DNA of 64,000 bases, from positions 30,130 through 94,129 of the forward strand of contig JABGSN010000015.1 of NCBI GenBank assembly GCA_018647765.1, read 5' to 3'. This document shows positions 62,008-64,000 of this stretch, in pieces. The stretch's first letter is position 1. Every line of letters begins with the position of its first letter. The notes under the pieces are model-generated. The model did not search any database. It was not told the origin of the DNA and saw only the letters and a program-made list of their open reading frames with translations. The translations under genes and the position numbers were made by a program. This DNA is from Oceanospirillaceae bacterium (lineage in GTDB: Bacteria > Pseudomonadota > Gammaproteobacteria > Pseudomonadales > Balneatricaceae).

Positions 62008-62436
62008 TTATTGTTGACTACATTGCCACTGGACCTGGCGCATTAACAGCTCGCAGGTGTTCGCTTCGGGCCGCTCAAAGCAGACATCCCGAATCCAGTC
62101 TTTACTTGGCTGGTCCTTTTTTTGTGTAAATTCTGGCACACCTTCACACATTTGCACGCTCGGTAGAGCCACTTGTGCGCAGGCCTTAAAAAACTTACCG
62201 TAGTAAACCCCGCAGCTAAAGTTGCTACAGCCGGCGGATTGGCGAAAGGTTTCCAATAAACAAGCGTGTTGATCATGGGCAGCGCCAAAACTTTTGCCTG
62301 CGGCGGTAAATTGCGGCACTGCTTGTAAATGGCGGGTATTGAGGTTGGCCTGATACTGTTGAAATATGAAATAGGCTAAAACACCTATAACTAGCAGACC
62401 CAGAGATTTGACTAACCGTTTAGTAGAAAGTGACAT
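62008..62436 (-). CDS. Unknown membrane-anchored cysteine-rich protein
   Basis: 142 residues. One N-terminal helix (SLGLLVIGVLAYFIFQQY, about 12-29) anchors a polar domain holding eight cysteines (HACLLE, AGCSNFSCG, KACAQ, QMCEG, DVCFE, NTCELL, WQCSQQ). A periplasmic domain with four disulfides is a reasonable reading. I do not recognise the family. It lies between the DUF416 gene and cysZ in the same direction with short gaps (32 and 11 bases). Confidence 0.75.
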   Translation of the reverse strand: MSLSTKRLVKSLGLLVIGVLAYFIFQQYQANLNTRHLQAVPQFTAAGKSFGAAHDQHACLLETFRQSAGCSNFSCGVYYGKFFKACAQVALPSVQMCEGVPEFTQKKDQPSKDWIRDVCFERPEANTCELLMRQVQWQCSQQ

Positions 62437-62468
62437 AAGCGCTCGTGTGAGTAGAGGAGGATGTATGG

Positions 62469-63065
62469 CTAACCGTGGGCCATGCTAATACCAATGTTGC
62501 TCACGCCATCGGCCATAGACATGGTCTTTAGTTGGTCAATTTGTGATGCTTTAGCCACGTTTTGGGAGACTAACATCTGCATAACATCTGCCTGAAATGC
62601 GAGCTCCTGCACCATGAGGTCATGGGTTGAGATGTGTCGAACCAATTCTTCGTCGCCAATTTCTTGGCCGGCATGCAGCTCGACAAATTTGGCCACGCTT
62701 TCGCGGGACAAATGAGCCACACTGGCAGCATCTTCGAAACTTGCATTATCAACACAATGTAACGTCGCCATCAGTGCCACAAGCGCATCAAAGGCCAAGC
62801 CGGCGCCGAAACTTTCATCTTCTTCACCATGAACAATGGCTTCCACTTTAGTCAGTTGGGTTTCGGCATTCATATTGCCTCGTAAAGACAGCTGTTTCCA
62901 TACCTGATCTAGTGCCGTACGGGCAACATCAACGTGGTTGCTTTCCACCAAGCTGTCATAGAGGGCATAGTGAGGGAAAATACGTTCGCACAGGGCTGCA
63001 GAAAAGGCGGTTTGTTGCCAATCTTGCATCTCGCGTAAGGGGGCATATAACTCGTCAAAATACAT
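62469..63065 (-). CDS. DUF416 (YjaG) family protein
   Basis: 198 residues from ATG 63065 (MYFDELYAPLREMQDWQQTAFSAALCERIFPHYALY); the track start is five residues earlier. Helical and soluble. GLAFDALVALMATLHC and SVAHLSRESVAKFVELHAG match the family. Function unknown; YjaG is a small helical protein of E. coli. Probably first gene of the DUF416 - Cys-rich - cysZ unit. Confidence 0.9.
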   Translation of the reverse strand: MYFDELYAPLREMQDWQQTAFSAALCERIFPHYALYDSLVESNHVDVARTALDQVWKQLSLRGNMNAETQLTKVEAIVHGEEDESFGAGLAFDALVALMATLHCVDNASFEDAASVAHLSRESVAKFVELHAGQEIGDEELVRHISTHDLMVQELAFQADVMQMLVSQNVAKASQIDQLKTMSMADGVSNIGISMAHG

Positions 63066-63162
63066 AATAGTTCCAACCACTAGAGTGAATACACCACCAT
63101 TATACGGCGTACGGGGGCTGCGGTCATTGTTGTCTCATCATGATTACAGCATGGTGTTGGTT

Positions 63163-63777
63163 TTATCCCCGTGCCACGGCGAATGCGGCAACAATAATGC
63201 CGCCGCCCAAGGTACGGGAAATAACATTTCCCCAACTAGAGCGTCCCATATAGTTAAACAATTTGCGTCCCATCAGGGCATAACCAATCATGACGAAGGC
63301 TAGGCAAGTCATTTTTAGGGCACCGAAATATACGATGTCGTGAGAGAAGTAATCTGGCCGGGTAAACTGCGGAAATAACGCCATAAAAAACAGCAAGGCT
63401 TTAGGGTTCGACAACGAAGTAAACATCCCCTGCCGATAACTTGACCACAGGCTTTTACCTTGAGGCGCTTCAATATTTTTGTCTGCATGAGGTGTAGCAA
63501 TGCCGTAGCGAATTATTTTGTAACCTAGATAAACCAAATATAAAGCACCAATGTACCTGAGGCCATTAAATAAAGCCGGCGTTTGGGTCAGTATTAACCC
63601 TAGGCCGGTTGCCACCAGGCTAATCCAGATGACGTTGGATGTGAGCAAGCCTAACGTTCCCGCCACGGCATTACGAAAGCTAAATGCCGACTGATATAGG
63701 ATAAATAACACCGCTGGCCCCGGGGTAACCTCGAGGAACAGGGTTATAGCAAGAAATTGCAGCGTGGCTTCGATCAT
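63163..63777 (-). CDS. LysE/RhtB-family amino-acid exporter
   Basis: 204 residues, six membrane helices. FLEVTPGPAVLFILYQSAFSFRNAVAGTLGLL is the signature near the N-terminus (G-P-A/G in helix 1), and YLVYLGYKIIRYGIA and SLSNPKALLFFMALFPQF are the other conserved blocks. It would export amino acids or related solutes. The gene is alone, 97 bases from DUF416. Confidence 0.93.
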   Translation of the reverse strand: MIEATLQFLAITLFLEVTPGPAVLFILYQSAFSFRNAVAGTLGLLTSNVIWISLVATGLGLILTQTPALFNGLRYIGALYLVYLGYKIIRYGIATPHADKNIEAPQGKSLWSSYRQGMFTSLSNPKALLFFMALFPQFTRPDYFSHDIVYFGALKMTCLAFVMIGYALMGRKLFNYMGRSSWGNVISRTLGGGIIVAAFAVARG

Positions 63778-63859
63778 GGTGAAGTTCCTATGGTGTGGCC
63801 GGATTATAGCATTCAGCTAATGTCGGCGCAGGCTTTCTGTCTACCGTTGAATGCACCAC

Positions 63860-63944
63860 GTCATACCGGCGTAGATGTTGTGTCATACTGGCGTAGGCCG
63901 GTATCTAGCGAGGTTGAAGAGGTCCTGCCGTGCGTCAGGATGAC
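63860..63944. repeat. REP-like intergenic repeat
   Basis: GTCATACCGGCGTAG (63860-63874) is repeated with one change as GTCATACTGGCGTAG (63882-63896), 22 bases later. The second copy forms a hairpin ATACTGGC-GTAG-GCCGGTAT, and the stretch closes at 63940-63944 with ATGAC, the inverse of the opening GTCAT. This is the layout of the REP/MITE-type elements GTCAT...GCGTAGGC...ATGAC found in intergenic regions of many bacteria. No transposase is nearby. Confidence 0.6.
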
Positions 63945-63974
63945 AGCAACACCGCGCTTTTCAAGCACCCAATA

Positions 63975-64000
63975 AAAAAGCCCCAATGCGTTAGCATTGA
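63975..64000. terminator. Hairpin at the window edge, probably a terminator (partial)
   Basis: AAAAAAGCCCCAATGC-GTTA-GCATTG: six-base stem CAATGC/GCATTG, with the outer CCCC and A-run arms whose partners would lie beyond the edge. The A-run on this side would be a T-run for a minus-strand transcript arriving from the right. Confidence 0.45.

Overview
This is a gene-dense chromosomal segment of a gammaproteobacterium. The inference rests on gene content and order. The block mrcA / hofM-hofNOP-hofQ-aroK-aroB-damX resembles the enterobacterial mrcA-hofMNOPQ-aroKB-damX order. The blocks lptM-lysA-dapF-DUF484-xerC-yigB, coaBC-dut-algC-argB-slmA, pyrE/crc and gmk-rpoZ-spoT-recG are typical of Pseudomonas/Oceanospirillales-type genomes. 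Base composition looks fairly even across the window. I saw no rRNA, tRNA, prophage, IS element or CRISPR array. The exact genus cannot be told from the sequence alone.

Layout. 1-9.1 kb: 5' end of ubiD, rho, the heme block hemY-hemX-hemD-hemC (minus), trmB and ybaK (plus), then hemE, a small isomerase-family gene, a decayed small membrane-protein gene and an intact 44-residue membrane ORF (minus). 9.1-15.1 kb: glutamate synthase gltD and gltB. 15.3-21.7 kb: damX, aroB, aroK and a compact competence/type IV pilus-like hof locus, in which PilN-, PilO- and PilP-like parts are joined in one reading frame. 21.7-27.1 kb: mrcA (PBP1A), a secreted nuclease, argH, cyaY. 27.2-32.8 kb: lptM, lysA, dapF, a DUF484 gene, xerC, a yigB-like phosphatase, a ybiB-like gene. 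32.9-42.5 kb: coaD, ferredoxin, a DUF4404 gene, mutM, a CBS-domain gene, coaBC, dut, algC, argB, slmA, pyrE, crc, rph.

42.5-47.6 kb is the accessory part and the most interesting. A MarR-family regulator precedes a 1065-residue reductive dehalogenase. That protein carries its own flavin/NAD(P)H reductase and plant-type 2Fe-2S domain, so it is predicted to be a soluble, self-sufficient, cobalamin-dependent dehalogenase like BhbA of Comamonas. A 15-bp palindrome overlaps the predicted -10 element of the promoter in front of marR. An aldo-keto reductase converges on the dehalogenase gene.

47.7-64 kb: gmk, rpoZ, spoT and recG (nucleotide metabolism, stringent response, DNA repair), then the polar amino-acid ABC transporter aapJQMP with its own strong promoter, a UUCG hairpin after aapJ and a 31-bp dyad before aapQ. 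The right end holds small metabolic and unknown genes (DUF501, short asparaginase, DUF1415, ubiC, a low-molecular-weight phosphatase, ubiA, cysZ, a cysteine-rich exported protein, DUF416, a LysE exporter), a REP-like repeat and a hairpin cut by the window edge.
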